Origin: Bacillus paramycoides
Lineage (GTDB): Bacteria; Bacillota; Bacilli; Bacillales; Bacillaceae_G
DNA: 43,571 bases
Assembly (NCBI RefSeq): GCF_001884235.1
Contig: NZ_MAOI01000119.1
Location: forward strand, 1-43,571
Direction of reading: 5' to 3'
The notes under the pieces were generated by a model, which ran no database searches, was not told where the DNA came from, and saw nothing but the letters and a program-made list of their open reading frames with translations. Both the position numbers and the translations under genes were made by a program. Shown here piece after piece: positions 23,383 through 32,818 of this stretch (its first letter is position 1; each line of letters starts with the position of its first letter).

Positions 23383-24150
23383 TTACTCCGCACCTTCCGC
23401 AGTCGCAATATCATTCTCTAAGTTTTCTCTTGATAATTCAGCTGTCATAAAATCAGCTGTTTCTGGAAGTGCTAAATGCATATGAGCTTTTTGACAAATT
23501 TGGATTGTACAGTTTTCTACAATATAGTCGAAAACATGTCCGCCTCCACTTCTTTCATCATTAATGTAATGTAAGTGAAAACCTGCTACACCGATACCTT
23601 GCGCGTAATCGGGTGTCCAAAATCCAGCCAACGTACCTTCTGTATTTTTAAATGAAAAGATTGGTTGTGATTTTGTCACTTCAACGAGCGGCGTATACGG
23701 TTTTTCTTGTCTTGGAACGGTTCTCGTTCTTACTTCACGGAACGTACCATCCATTCGAATCGCGTAAAATAAGTTTTTACTAGGCATTAATTCATGTAAT
23801 AATGCTTCTACTTCTTGGCGATTCATCGGACGCTCTACCCGATAACTCATTTCTTTTTCAAAAAACGTTACAGTCGCAAACGGTGTTGTTTCTTCTGGTT
23901 CTACTTGTTCCGCCGAACCGTCTGAGCGTAAATGGTAAAAATCATTATCAAATGCAATCATTTCACCATCTAATTGATCAAATGTACCGATGCCGAAATC
24001 CCCGCGCTCTTTTAATTCTTCAAAGTTAATAACACCATCGTATATACCATCTAATAACGCAAGCATTGTAGATGTTTGATATACTTCATTATTCGTTTTC
24101 GTTCTTTTTGCATCAATGTCAATTACTTGTGCAACACTCATCTCACTCAT
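23383..24150 (-). CDS. alsD: Alpha-acetolactate decarboxylase
   Basis: A 255-residue acetolactate decarboxylase that converts alpha-acetolactate to acetoin, the second step of the overflow pathway relieving pyruvate acidification. The zinc site is visible as H192 and H194 in AGFHLHYINDERSGGGHVFDY, with H205 completing it, and the conserved Glu and Arg follow in the family pattern. It lies 8 bp downstream of alsS, so the two form one operon. Two in-frame ATGs (24150 and 24141) follow GAGGGG; the first is close to the ribosome site and the second is about 10 nt away, so the protein may start three residues later. Confidence 0.95.
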   Translation of the reverse strand: MSEMSVAQVIDIDAKRTKTNNEVYQTSTMLALLDGIYDGVINFEELKERGDFGIGTFDQLDGEMIAFDNDFYHLRSDGSAEQVEPEETTPFATVTFFEKEMSYRVERPMNRQEVEALLHELMPSKNLFYAIRMDGTFREVRTRTVPRQEKPYTPLVEVTKSQPIFSFKNTEGTLAGFWTPDYAQGIGVAGFHLHYINDERSGGGHVFDYIVENCTIQICQKAHMHLALPETADFMTAELSRENLENDIATAEGAE

Positions 24151-24158
24151 GCCCCTCG

Positions 24159-25847
24159 TTAATTTAATTGGTTTGGTAATAATTTTTCGCTTAATTTAAT
24201 GTTGTCACGGTAATCGATTGGAATATCAATAATGACAGGGCCCTCTGCTTCTAACGCCGTTTTTAATACATCTTCTAATTCGTCTGGTGTATTGACACGA
24301 AGACCTATTGCACCGAAACTTTCCGCATATTTCACAAGATCAACATCGCCAAATTCTGTAGCTGATGTTCTGCCGTATTTCATCATTTGTTGGAACGCAA
24401 CCATATCATATGTACCGTCTCTCCAAACGAGATGTACAACCGGCGCATTTAAACGTACCGCTGTTTCCAGTTCCATCGAAGAGAATAAGAAACCACCATC
24501 ACCTGACACGGAAACTACTTTTTTACCTGGTTCTACTAACGTTGCAGCGATTGCCCAAGGTAGCGCAACACCTAACGTTTGCATACCGTTACTAAATAAT
24601 AGTCTACGTGGTTCATAAGAACGGAAACATCTCGCCATCCAAATAGAATGTGAACCGATGTCACACGTAACAGTTGTATCGTCACTAATTAAAGAACGCA
24701 ATGTACGAATGACTTGCAATGGATGAGTAACACCTTCTGAAGCACGATTTGGAACTTCCGCTTGTTCTGATAATTTCGCACGCAATCGTTCTAAAACTGC
24801 TTCTGATTCCGTCTTTAATACAAGCTTCGGTAATTTCTCTGCAATACTATTTACAGTTAAAGCGATATCACCAATTAATTCGCGCTCTGGTTGATAATCA
24901 TGGTCGATATCTGCTTGGTGATCGTCAAGATGAATAATTGTTCTGTCTCCAAGCTTATTCCAGAACTTTGGATCATACTCAATTGGATCATAACCGATAG
25001 ATACAACAAGATCGGCTTCTTCTAGTAAAATATCACCTGGTTGATTGCGGAATAATCCAACGCGGCCGAAGAAATGATCTTCTAACTCACGTGAAATCGC
25101 ACCCGCTGCTTGATACGTTTCTACAACAGGAAGTTCTGTACCAGCAATTAATTCACGAACCGCTTTCGTTACTTCATTTGTACTCGCTCTCATACCAAGT
25201 AAAATAACTGGTAATTTCGCTGATTTTATTTTTTCTACTACATATGTAATATCTTGTGTGGGAGCGATTCCAAGCTGTGGCTTAGAAAGCGCACCGATAG
25301 ACTCTACAGTCGTTTCCGCAGTCATAACGTCTTGCGGAAGACTTACTAAAGTTGCTCCTGGATTTGTAGAAGTAGCACTTCGAAATGCATTTGATAGTGC
25401 TTCTGGCACATTATCAGGATGCTCTACTTCTACGCTATATTTTGTGATTGGTTCGAATAGTGCAGCATTATCCATAGATTGATGCGTACGTTTTAATCGA
25501 TCAGTACGCGGAACCGCACCAGCTAAAGCAACAACGGGATCACTCTCCGCATTCGCAGTAACAAGACCTGTCGCTAAATTTGATGTCCCTGGTCCTGAAG
25601 TTACAAGACATACACCCGGTTTCCCTGTTAATCTACCAATAGCCGCTGCCATAAATGCTGCGTTTTGTTCATGACGACAAACAATTAACTCTGGTCCTCT
25701 TTCTTGCAGTACATCAAATACAGAGTCAATCTTCGCTCCTGGAATACCGAAAACATGTGTAACACCTTGTTTAATTAAACAATCAACAACAAGATCTGCT
25801 CCTCTTGTTTTTGTTTTCACGTCGTTTGCTTTTACACCTGTACTCAA
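24159..25847 (-). CDS. alsS: Catabolic alpha-acetolactate synthase
   Basis: A 562-residue thiamin-diphosphate enzyme that condenses two pyruvates to acetolactate. The cofactor-activating glutamate is in [11 protein letters not shown] (about residue 60), and the ThDP/Mg site is in [44 protein letters not shown] is the substrate channel segment of the catabolic, FAD-independent AlsS. The frame opens with an ATG that abuts AAAGGG; a TTG three codons on (25847) has proper 8-nt spacing and gives the MSTGVKAND start seen in this group. No LysR-type alsR gene is next to it, unlike in B. subtilis. Confidence 0.95.
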   Translation of the reverse strand: MSTGVKANDVKTKTRGADLVVDCLIKQGVTHVFGIPGAKIDSVFDVLQERGPELIVCRHEQNAAFMAAAIGRLTGKPGVCLVTSGPGTSNLATGLVTANAESDPVVALAGAVPRTDRLKRTHQSMDNAALFEPITKYSVEVEHPDNVPEALSNAFRSATSTNPGATLVSLPQDVMTAETTVESIGALSKPQLGIAPTQDITYVVEKIKSAKLPVILLGMRASTNEVTKAVRELIAGTELPVVETYQAAGAISRELEDHFFGRVGLFRNQPGDILLEEADLVVSIGYDPIEYDPKFWNKLGDRTIIHLDDHQADIDHDYQPERELIGDIALTVNSIAEKLPKLVLKTESEAVLERLRAKLSEQAEVPNRASEGVTHPLQVIRTLRSLISDDTTVTCDIGSHSIWMARCFRSYEPRRLLFSNGMQTLGVALPWAIAATLVEPGKKVVSVSGDGGFLFSSMELETAVRLNAPVVHLVWRDGTYDMVAFQQMMKYGRTSATEFGDVDLVKYAESFGAIGLRVNTPDELEDVLKTALEAEGPVIIDIPIDYRDNIKLSEKLLPNQLN

Positions 25848-25893
25848 ACTAATCATCCCTTTATTTCATAATGTGTGTAATAAAGATTTTAAT

Positions 25894-25960
25894 TTCACCT
25901 AGTTAATTAATGTGGTGAAGTATTGTTTATCATTATATTACAAATACATTATTTTTCCAA
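25894..25960 (-). promoter_or_regulatory. als promoter with downstream dyad operator candidate
   Basis: Minus-strand TTGGAA (25960-25955), 17-bp spacer, TATAAT (25937-25932). Just downstream a dyad TTCACC-tag-TTAATTAA-tgt-GGTGAA spans 25894-25919, overlapping the early transcribed region where a repressor could block. The binding protein is not known from sequence. Confidence 0.65.
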
Positions 25961-26431
25961 TGAGATGAATTTGACAGTATTTTGACAACCACTAAAGAAT
26001 ACGCTTACAATTATTTATTTATCTTAAAATACCATTCTGATATTGTCACTTTACCCATAAATTTGCCGGGAATTTTACAAAATAATAAATAAAAATACTT
26101 ATCAGTGTAGGATATTCGAAATGATTAGCTTATTCATTAGAATCTTTGTGATTTAAACCATAACTTTGCCACTTGGGCAATATTATGCTTCTTGTTATAG
26201 ATATCCCCCTCTAGGAATATATAAATAGACTTTCACCTATTCATGGTATTAACAATATTACAGTACCTTGCAAAGAACACTAGTAAATGGTATATTTGTA
26301 AATAATTGAATAACCATTAATTGGAATCGGTATGTATCCATTTCAAAAGTGCAGAAAGGTTGTGCTGTTTATAAAAAAATAGATAAGATTCTCAGATGGG
26401 ATTAATCATTTTATAAAGGAAAGTGATTGAA
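25961..26431. other. Intergenic region upstream of the HAAS-domain gene
   Basis: About 470 bp of AT-rich DNA without a gene, separating the divergent als operon from the 26432 gene. The right end carries AAAGGAAAGTG before the next start. I see no structured RNA or repeat. Confidence 0.4.
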
Positions 26432-26992
26432 ATGAACAAAAGTGAATTTTTAAAACAACTTAATTCTTCTCTAAGGAATATGCCTAATTCAGAAAGACAA
26501 GATATTATCTCGGAGTACGAAACTCATTTTATCAGTGGTAAACAGGATGGGAAGTCTGAAGAAGAAATTTCTAAAAAGCTAGGAAACCCTAAAACTATCG
26601 CTAAAGAACTTAATGTTACATATGCTATAAGCAACGCCGATCATAAACGCAGCCTCAAAAATATTATAACAGCAATATTTTCTGTTATGAGCCTAAGTTT
26701 TTTGAACTTTATATTTATCATTATCGCCTTTTTCTTGTTACTCTTTCTATTACCGATTCTTCTAGCACTTATAATTGCTACTCCATTATTAATCATTTCA
26801 CCTATCTTATTACTAGGATTAGGATTTTTTAAAGGGTTTCATCAAATCAGTTATTCAGATGTATATAGTGTATTCATAGCTTTTTGCATCGGCTTACTAA
26901 TCTCTGCAATATATTACCAAATGATAAAACATGTATACTCACTTTTAGTAAAGTATTTAAAATGGAATTTAGCCGTTTTACAAAGATACTAA
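26432..26992 (+). CDS. HAAS/DUF1700 family membrane protein
   Basis: A 186-residue protein. Residues 1-75 form the HAAS/DUF1700 alpha-helical signalling domain (MNKSEFLKQLNSSLRNMP, ISEYETHFISGKQDGKSEEE, ISKKLGNPKTIAKEL). Three or four hydrophobic helices follow (about 85-150). Such proteins usually sit after a PadR-like regulator and before a DUF4097 adhesin-like protein, but neither is present here; the partner is a lipoprotein gene 21 bp downstream. A GTG at 26423 is in frame, but the ATG at 26432 gives the family start. Function unknown; membrane stress signalling is the usual guess for the family. Confidence 0.82.
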   Translation: MNKSEFLKQLNSSLRNMPNSERQDIISEYETHFISGKQDGKSEEEISKKLGNPKTIAKELNVTYAISNADHKRSLKNIITAIFSVMSLSFLNFIFIIIAFFLLLFLLPILLALIIATPLLIISPILLLGLGFFKGFHQISYSDVYSVFIAFCIGLLISAIYYQMIKHVYSLLVKYLKWNLAVLQRY

Positions 26993-27013
26993 TGAATGAA
27001 AAAGGAGATTAAA

Positions 27014-27634
27014 ATGAAGAAATATACTTTATATCTACTCATGCTACTTACTCTTTTATTTATATCAGCTTGTTCACACAATGCACAATCTAATGAAGCA
27101 AACGATGCACAAGATGATAAATTCGACGACGTACAATCTATTAAAGATGTTACTATTAAAATTCCAGAAAATATATTCAATTCCTCAAAAAAGAATGAAA
27201 ATATTAATGAAGATGAAATGAAAAAAAGTATTAAAAATTATTTAGATTATAGTGGTGAGTTATTTGAAAACATCATTCCACTCTCTTCCACAATTACTGA
27301 TAAGAATGTCACTGAATCCGATCGAGAAAAATTACAAAAACTAATAGATTTAGCGAAACAAAATGATGCGAATTTCTATAATTTTATTAGTACTAATACT
27401 ATACCTGATGATTATAAACAGCCTTCGAAGGAAATCTATGAATTTGTTTCATCGTCTACGACACTTTCAGTAGAACTAGATCAGGAAATAGACAAACTCG
27501 CACAAGATGGTAACTTGTTCAAGACAGATTTTTCTTTCACAAAGCGCTTTGAGAAAGTTAATGGTAGAAAGCAAAAAGAGATTGAAAAGTTTTTGAAGGA
27601 AAAGAATATAAAAACTGAGTATTTCAACAAATAA
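27014..27634 (+). CDS. Putative lipoprotein, 206 aa
   Basis: A small lipoprotein. It has a signal peptide (MKKYTLYLLMLLTLLFISAC) with a lipobox ending at Cys20, then a Ser/Asn/Asp-rich linker and a helical domain. The C-terminus TDFSFTKRFEKVNGRKQKEI resembles NDxxF-motif lipoproteins of Bacillus, but I am not sure of the assignment. The upstream in-frame start at 26996 is part of the ribosome site: AAAGGAGA lies 5 nt before the ATG at 27014. It is co-transcribed with the HAAS protein and ends at a terminator at 27667. Function unknown. Confidence 0.82.
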   Translation: MKKYTLYLLMLLTLLFISACSHNAQSNEANDAQDDKFDDVQSIKDVTIKIPENIFNSSKKNENINEDEMKKSIKNYLDYSGELFENIIPLSSTITDKNVTESDREKLQKLIDLAKQNDANFYNFISTNTIPDDYKQPSKEIYEFVSSSTTLSVELDQEIDKLAQDGNLFKTDFSFTKRFEKVNGRKQKEIEKFLKEKNIKTEYFNK

Positions 27635-27666
27635 TGAAATATTCAAAAATTGTAGAATCTATCATA

Positions 27667-27717
27667 ATCCCATTCAAAATGGCCACTAAAAAAGGCTGTT
27701 TTGGATGGGATTTTTTG
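27667..27717 (+). terminator. Intrinsic terminator after the lipoprotein gene
   Basis: ATCCCATTCAAAATGGCC pairs with GGCTGTTTTGGATGGGAT (three wobble or mismatch positions), then TTTTTT. Confidence 0.88.
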
Positions 27718-27761
27718 TGGAAGGACTATCAAAATGCAATTCATCCATTTCCTAAACAAAA

Positions 27762-27790
27762 AAGACGCTCCCATATTAGGAGCGTCTTCT
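27762..27790 (-). terminator. Intrinsic terminator after yheA
   Basis: AAGACGCTCC, loop CATATTA, GGAGCGTCTT; directly past the yheA stop, with a T-run on the minus strand (AAAAAA on plus at about 27758). Confidence 0.88.
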
Positions 27791-27794
27791 ATCA

Positions 27795-28148
27795 TTACGC
27801 TTGTTGCGCGCTATATAATTCTTCAAGTGGCTTCATGATGATTTTGTTAACGTCAGTGATAACGATGTTTAAACGTTGCTCAGTTTCCATTAACTTTGTG
27901 ATTTTTGCATCTTGTTGAATGCGAGTTACAACTTCTTGTGCCTTTTGGTTATCTTCTTCAGTGATTTCTTGGCCTTGCATCATTTTTTGTTGTAAACCAA
28001 GTTGCATTGTACGGAACTCTTCAAATAAGTTCTTTGAAGCTGCATCTCCTTGTACTGCTGCGTAGCTTGCTTTTAATGTTTGGAAATCTTCGTTTTCAGC
28101 GATTGCTTTTTGTAATTCATATGCAACATCATGAATGTTTTTTGTCAT
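27795..28148 (-). CDS. yheA: YheA/YlbF-family protein (UPF0342)
   Basis: A 117-residue, mostly helical protein of the YheA (UPF0342) branch of the YlbF/YmcA superfamily; YlbF and YmcA are part of the complex that modulates RNase Y. Features are [20 protein letters not shown] and FKTLKASY-like helices, [20 protein letters not shown], and the C-terminal [14 protein letters not shown] precedes the ATG. It is followed in the genome by yheB on the same strand, as in B. subtilis. YheA itself has no established function; a role in RNA decay is only suggested by homology. Confidence 0.92.
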   Translation of the reverse strand: MTKNIHDVAYELQKAIAENEDFQTLKASYAAVQGDAASKNLFEEFRTMQLGLQQKMMQGQEITEEDNQKAQEVVTRIQQDAKITKLMETEQRLNIVITDVNKIIMKPLEELYSAQQA

Positions 28149-28290
28149 TTTATTTTTCCTCCTTTAGAAGGCTAGCGCTTTTCGTACGCACTGCCTTTTA
28201 AGTGCTTTTTATCCGCACCTCTTCTTACCATATCAAACTATGCAAGAGATGTGAAGAAATTTCACTTTTATTTCTATGTACCCACCTTTA

Positions 28291-29427
28291 TTACTTAAGG
28301 AATAAGAGCAACAAGCCTTGAATAAATCCAATCGTTCCTCCTAATAACGCTCCTAAATATGTAATCATTTTTAACTCATTTTTTGTAATAGATAATACGA
28401 GATCTTCTAGTCTCTCTGTTGAAAAGGTAGATACTTCTTGCTGGACGATTTCCGCAAGGTGTAGATTTTTCAATATATCTCCGACGTTTTCTGTCCCCCA
28501 CTTCAAGCCTTTCTGCATCAGGCTAGGGACCACTATTTCAACGATCGTTTCTCGAACCGGCTCACATACTTGCTGAACAGACTGATTTAAAAATCTACTC
28601 ACTGTTTCCTCTACTTTAACCGCTGACAATATGGAGCTCACAATCATTTCTTTCTCTACGAACGTTTCTAATTCTTTTACGTCTCTTCCTTTTAACTTTT
28701 CCCACTCTTTTTGCAGTACATCAGTTAAAAGTTGCCCTGTTCCATCTTGTCCTAAAAACTTAATAACTTCCGGCTGCACACGATCCACTAAACTTACATT
28801 CCCTAAAAACATACCAACTAAGTTAAGCAACGTTCCTCGAGAAGCAAAAAAGTCATCAATCATTTTTGAAAGACGGGCCTTTCCTTCTTCACTTTCAAAA
28901 AAGCTAATCCCTCTATTCAAAATAAAAGACGCTACATTTGGAATCGCATTCTCTACTTTTTCATGAACAGACTGAGGTAAGGCTTGTTCCCATGTATATG
29001 TATAGTACTCTGCTAAAAATGCATGAGTTCTTTCTGTAATAACATGTTCGATTTTTTGAGTCGCCTCTTCTTCTACATGTGCTACATTCCAATTTTCTAA
29101 CATATCTCGTAACGACTGTTCACTCGTAATTACTTTATCCACTTCCACTTGCGCCCAGTGGATTAAACTTTTTTGAAACTCTTCATTCGTTAGTTTCTTT
29201 CCGATTCCTTCTGGTGTTAACAAGTGATCTACAACCATTTTCCCTAATTGAACAGCAAGCTCATCACGGCGCTTCGGAATTAACCCCGGCGTAAATGGAA
29301 CTTGAAACTTCCCAATATAAATAGGACGATGAGGACGAAATAACATTTTTATCGCTAAATGATTCGTGTATCCTCCAATAATCGCCCCGAGCCCTGTCGT
29401 TGTTAACATATTCAACCATATATTCAT
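28291..29427 (-). CDS. yheB: YheB, DUF445 family membrane protein (UPF0754)
   Basis: A 378-residue protein of the DUF445/UPF0754 family. It has an N-terminal membrane helix with [21 protein letters not shown], the conserved [14 protein letters not shown] segment (about residues 47-60), a long soluble helical middle, and a C-terminal membrane helix ([20 protein letters not shown]). Spore-membrane association has been reported for some family members; the function is unknown. The ATG at 29427 has AAAGG 9 nt upstream; an in-frame start three codons earlier is less well placed. It lies between yheA and the divergent yheC, the same order as in B. subtilis. Confidence 0.93.
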   Translation of the reverse strand: MNIWLNMLTTTGLGAIIGGYTNHLAIKMLFRPHRPIYIGKFQVPFTPGLIPKRRDELAVQLGKMVVDHLLTPEGIGKKLTNEEFQKSLIHWAQVEVDKVITSEQSLRDMLENWNVAHVEEEATQKIEHVITERTHAFLAEYYTYTWEQALPQSVHEKVENAIPNVASFILNRGISFFESEEGKARLSKMIDDFFASRGTLLNLVGMFLGNVSLVDRVQPEVIKFLGQDGTGQLLTDVLQKEWEKLKGRDVKELETFVEKEMIVSSILSAVKVEETVSRFLNQSVQQVCEPVRETIVEIVVPSLMQKGLKWGTENVGDILKNLHLAEIVQQEVSTFSTERLEDLVLSITKNELKMITYLGALLGGTIGFIQGLLLLFLK

Positions 29428-29561
29428 TATAATCAACCTTTCACTTCTCTAAAACGATAGCATATCGTCATACGGACAAAAGTATAATGGTATAAAAACG
29501 TATTTGCAATATATAGCTTCGCCTATTATGCAAACATCTTGTTAATAAAGGAGTGATTTCG

Positions 29562-30614
29562 TTGGTTCTTGGTCTTTTAACTTCTCAATTTCATCATGAG
29601 CAAACGTATTACACCGAAATCGCTAAGCGAGCTCGACTTTATCATAACGTCGTTGCCCAATTCACACCGTTTAGCATTGATTCAAAGACAGATCTTGTTT
29701 CCGGTCTTATTTACGATACAGATACAGGAAATTGGATAGATCAAACCTTTCCCATTCCTTCATATATATATGATCGTTGTCATTTCAAAGAGGATGAGGA
29801 ATTCCAACAAGCAAAACCGATTATTCATTCATTACACAAACGCTCTTCCACTACTTTTTTAAATAACACGCTTATTAATCCAAGCAATTTACACAATCTT
29901 TTTCTTGCTAATAAACGTCTTTCCCCTTACATACCAAAAATAAAAAAAGGAACAGTACAAGGAATTTTCAAATTACTACTAGAAACAAGAGATATTATTA
30001 TAAGACCACTGAATATACATTCCAATGAAGATGTATATCGAGCCACTTACAAAAATAAAACATTTCATATCGATACAATAAATGAACAGTATCATCCTTC
30101 TACTCAATTTAAACGGACCGATGAATTTATATCATGGTGCAAATTTAACATACAATTATCCCGTTATATGATTCACCCAATGCTACAACCTCCAAATCAA
30201 CTATCATATCCAATCCATATTCGAACCATTATACAAAAAAATAAAGAACAGCATTGGGAAGTGCTCGGTCAATTTATACAAAAAGGTTCATTCCCTGCAC
30301 AATTTTTACTTTCAGCAACAGAACGTTCTATGTTACATCCATTTTCTAAAATTAAATATTTACTTTCTTCAACTGGCGTTCAATTATTGAAAGATGCTTT
30401 ACATGACGTTGTAACTGAAGTTTTTCAAACACTTGATCAGTCATATTCTTCATTATTTGAACTAGAACTTTCTACCATTATGGATCAAAAAGGGGCCATT
30501 TGGCTTATGTACGTCAATACGATGCCGTCATACGAAATTTACACCAGATACAATGATCAGTTAGCTGAGCAAATTTTTCATGGTCCATTAAAGTTTAGCC
30601 GTTTCACACCATAA
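29562..30614 (+). CDS. yheC: YheC-like ATP-grasp spore-associated protein
   Basis: A 350-residue YheC/YheD-family protein (ATP-grasp-like fold, annotated as endospore coat-associated). Visible features are the N-terminal LGLLTSQFHHEQTYYTEIAK, the IPSYIYDRCHF segment (YheC/D proteins have V/I-YDR), and the KIKYLLSSTGVQLLKDALHDV region leading to an acidic ATP-grasp C-terminal end. The TTG at 29562 has AAAGGAG 8 nt upstream; a GTG at 29553 overlaps that site. It is followed by yheD with an overlapping ATGA-like junction, so the two are coupled. The enzymatic role is unknown. Confidence 0.88.
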   Translation: MVLGLLTSQFHHEQTYYTEIAKRARLYHNVVAQFTPFSIDSKTDLVSGLIYDTDTGNWIDQTFPIPSYIYDRCHFKEDEEFQQAKPIIHSLHKRSSTTFLNNTLINPSNLHNLFLANKRLSPYIPKIKKGTVQGIFKLLLETRDIIIRPLNIHSNEDVYRATYKNKTFHIDTINEQYHPSTQFKRTDEFISWCKFNIQLSRYMIHPMLQPPNQLSYPIHIRTIIQKNKEQHWEVLGQFIQKGSFPAQFLLSATERSMLHPFSKIKYLLSSTGVQLLKDALHDVVTEVFQTLDQSYSSLFELELSTIMDQKGAIWLMYVNTMPSYEIYTRYNDQLAEQIFHGPLKFSRFTP

Positions 30615-30634
30615 TGAAAGGAGGAGAAACTCTG

Positions 30635-32089
30635 TTGAAAGAGCACGTATATACATTAAACATTTCAGATGAGTATCCAAATAGTATTACTTTACCTTAC
30701 GTTTTTTCTATTACACCACCGATTACATCCCTTTCCTTTGGTATACGTTATATCGCATGTGAAGATATTAAAATTCATTATTCATTCACTCGCGAAATCA
30801 CTATTGGAAAACAAATTGCAGACAAACTTTTACTACCGGGTTCAACGACAATCCATGCACTCACACAAAATCAAACAATCATTTTTGGTCCATTAATCGG
30901 GATTTTCACAACTGGTTTTAACGATGAATCCAATACTCCTTTAGGAAATCGTTCAACTTCTCTCGGTGAGTTACTAACACTACCATTCACATTGCGACCA
31001 TTTGTATTTGTCTTTGGCGTTCAACATATAAATTGGGAAGAAGAAACAATTGAAGGGTACTTCTATCAAGAAGAAAGATGGGTAAAAAGCAAAGTCCCTT
31101 TACCGAATGTCATTTACGACCGATTACCAAATCGCCAATCAGAAAATTACAAACCAATCGTGAGAGCAAAGAAACGATTAGAAAGCGATTATGCAATCCC
31201 ATGGTTTAATCCAGGGTTTTTCAACAAATGGGAAGTTCATCAACTCCTAATGAAAGAAAATTCGATTAAACCATTCTTGCCAAAAACAGAAGCTTTTCAA
31301 CATTTTGAACAAGTAGAACGACTTCTTGGTACGTATAAGTATATTTATATGAAACCGATACATGGTAGCTTCGGGAGAAATATTCATCAAATACTCTATT
31401 CTCAAGCAGAGAATCGCTACTATTGTCGTTATCGTGAAAATGACCAAAACAAACTAAGAAAGTATCAATCATTAGAAGCACTTCTTAACCATGTGTTAAA
31501 AGGACATGATTTAAAAAATTTTATCGTACAGCAAGGCATCTCATTGCTCCGCTTCGAGGGGCAACCCGTCGATTTTCGCATCCATACAAATAAAAACCAT
31601 TTTGGCAATTGGATAGTTAGTGCAATTGTCGCCAAAATCGCTGGCAAAGGTAGCTTAACAACTCATGTAAATAGCGGTGGTGATACAAAATTACTTCAGG
31701 AACTTTTTCCTGATTCAACAAAGCAAGTTCAAATTGAAAATACATTAAAACAAACAGCCTTACAAATAAGTTATGCACTCGATAAACAAGTAACCGGGAA
31801 CATTGGCGAAATCGGTTTTGATATCGGTTTAGACACGCTGGAAAAACCATGGCTATTTGAAGCAAATTCTAAACCTGGGCGAACTGTATTCCAAGATGAA
31901 AAGTTAAAAGAACAAAGTGAACTTACACGCCAATTATTTTATGAATATGCCATCTATTTAACTGAACATTCTTTGCGCGACACGAAAGAAAAAATGTCTC
32001 AAATAAAATCAGAGCCTTCGTCAAACACCGAAAATATCCCTTCCCCTATGATTAACTCACAAATACAAAAACTTCCACCTCACTCATAA
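30635..32089 (+). CDS. yheD: YheD-like ATP-grasp spore coat-associated protein
   Basis: A 484-residue YheC/YheD ATP-grasp protein. The N-terminal about 200 residues are the family-specific domain (LGELLTLPFTLRPFVFVFGVQ; PNVIYDRLPNRQSE). The ATP-grasp part shows YIYMKPIHGSFGRNIHQI (about 245-262), VQQGISLLRFEGQPVDFRIH, and the metal-binding end GFDIGLDTLEKPWLFEANSKPGRTVF. In B. subtilis YheD is a spore coat protein. The TTG at 30635 has AAAGGAGG about 10 nt upstream; the ATG at 30614 overlaps the preceding stop and would add the ribosome site itself to the protein. Confidence 0.9.
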   Translation: MKEHVYTLNISDEYPNSITLPYVFSITPPITSLSFGIRYIACEDIKIHYSFTREITIGKQIADKLLLPGSTTIHALTQNQTIIFGPLIGIFTTGFNDESNTPLGNRSTSLGELLTLPFTLRPFVFVFGVQHINWEEETIEGYFYQEERWVKSKVPLPNVIYDRLPNRQSENYKPIVRAKKRLESDYAIPWFNPGFFNKWEVHQLLMKENSIKPFLPKTEAFQHFEQVERLLGTYKYIYMKPIHGSFGRNIHQILYSQAENRYYCRYRENDQNKLRKYQSLEALLNHVLKGHDLKNFIVQQGISLLRFEGQPVDFRIHTNKNHFGNWIVSAIVAKIAGKGSLTTHVNSGGDTKLLQELFPDSTKQVQIENTLKQTALQISYALDKQVTGNIGEIGFDIGLDTLEKPWLFEANSKPGRTVFQDEKLKEQSELTRQLFYEYAIYLTEHSLRDTKEKMSQIKSEPSSNTENIPSPMINSQIQKLPPHS

Positions 32090-32103
32090 GGTGGAAGTTT
32101 TCT
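32071..32103 (+). terminator. Intrinsic terminator at the yheD stop
   Basis: ACTTCCACCT (32071-32080) pairs with AGGTGGAAGT (32089-32098), followed by TTTTC. The 5' arm lies inside the last yheD codons. Confidence 0.88.
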
Positions 32104-32104
32104 A

Positions 32105-32178
32105 TTTATCCCGATTGGTGAGGGCTGATAATCAGTGGGGGATGAACAAAACCCCCACTGATTAAAGTTTCACTTTAT
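32105..32178. repeat. bcr-like short repeat with TTTAT ends
   Basis: A 74-bp element bounded by TTTAT at both ends (32105-32109 and 32174-32178). It starts TTTATCCCG, contains the hairpin ATCAGTGGGGG / CCCCCACTGAT, and ends GATTAAAGTTTCACTTTAT. Flanking TTTAT motifs are the published hallmark of the bcr1 repeat of the B. cereus group (full length about 155 bp), so this is probably a short or partial relative. Confidence 0.75.
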
Positions 32179-32420
32179 ATGAGCTTCACTACAACTTCCG
32201 TTTCCAGATTACATACTCCGCAATAAAACACATGATTGCAATACTCTTGTGAATTATTATTTGTTAAACCGTCTACCGCACTTAATAATTCCTGATCCAA
32301 ATATGCACTGTAATTATCTAAGTAATCTACAGTTTTCCCATAATCTTGGAGTACACCTTGGCAATTTTGACAAGAATATGTTTGTAATTCTAGTGCGTTG
32401 CAAAGCGGGCAAATTCCCAT
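32175..32420 (-). CDS. Small CxxC (zinc-ribbon-like) protein, 81 aa
   Basis: A small protein with three cysteine pairs: CPLC (4-7), CQNC (about 17-20) and CNHVFYCGVC (about 61-70), a zinc-ribbon or rubredoxin-like arrangement around an acidic helix (LDQELLSAVDGL). GGAGG precedes the ATG by 7 nt, supporting a real gene. I do not recognise a named family. Its stop codon (TAA) comes from the terminal TTTAT of the repeat at 32105-32178, so the repeat touches the 3' end and may have replaced the original terminus. Function unknown; metal or nucleic-acid binding is a guess from the Cys pattern. Confidence 0.7.
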   Translation of the reverse strand: MGICPLCNALELQTYSCQNCQGVLQDYGKTVDYLDNYSAYLDQELLSAVDGLTNNNSQEYCNHVFYCGVCNLETEVVVKLI

Positions 32421-32766
32421 CGCTATTCCTCCATACGTTATCGTTTAAACATCTGTAAAAAGCCTCTTTTTTAGATTGAAGAGAGCATCTAGCCATGCAT
32501 AGGCGGTCAGTTCCTTTTTCTGCCTCATCCCGGGTTAATACAGAACTATGAAGTTGTTACCGATTTAATTTTTATTTTACTAAGCTGTAATTTATCTCAC
32601 TTTAACAAATCATAAGTTAAGTAAGCCAAGCTGGTTATACAAAGAAAAAACACTCATATGATATTGCTCTTAGTTTAGCCTTCTTTCTTAAAAATACAAC
32701 GATTACTCTTATTTCATAATTTACAAAATAGCGAAGATTTTTTACAAAATTTACAAATTATTATTT
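32421..32766. other. Intergenic region, no gene seen
   Basis: About 350 bp of AT-rich DNA before the SASP promoter. I see no gene, repeat or structured RNA in it. Confidence 0.5.
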
Positions 32767-32796
32767 TGTATATCTTTCTAGGTAACATCCATACTA
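32767..32796 (+). promoter_or_regulatory. Sigma-G (forespore) promoter of the SASP gene
   Basis: TGTATA at 32767-32772, a 17-bp spacer and CATACTA at 32790-32796 closely match the sigma-G consensus (TGAATA / CATACTA), as expected for an SASP gene. The predicted start point is near 32803, leaving a leader of about 104 nt. Confidence 0.85.
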
Positions 32797-32818
32797 TGAG
32801 TACAAACTTAATTACCGA

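Noticed and set aside
27634-27918. 94-codon plus-strand gene
   Set aside because: It overlaps two terminators and the antisense of yheA and has no ribosome site.
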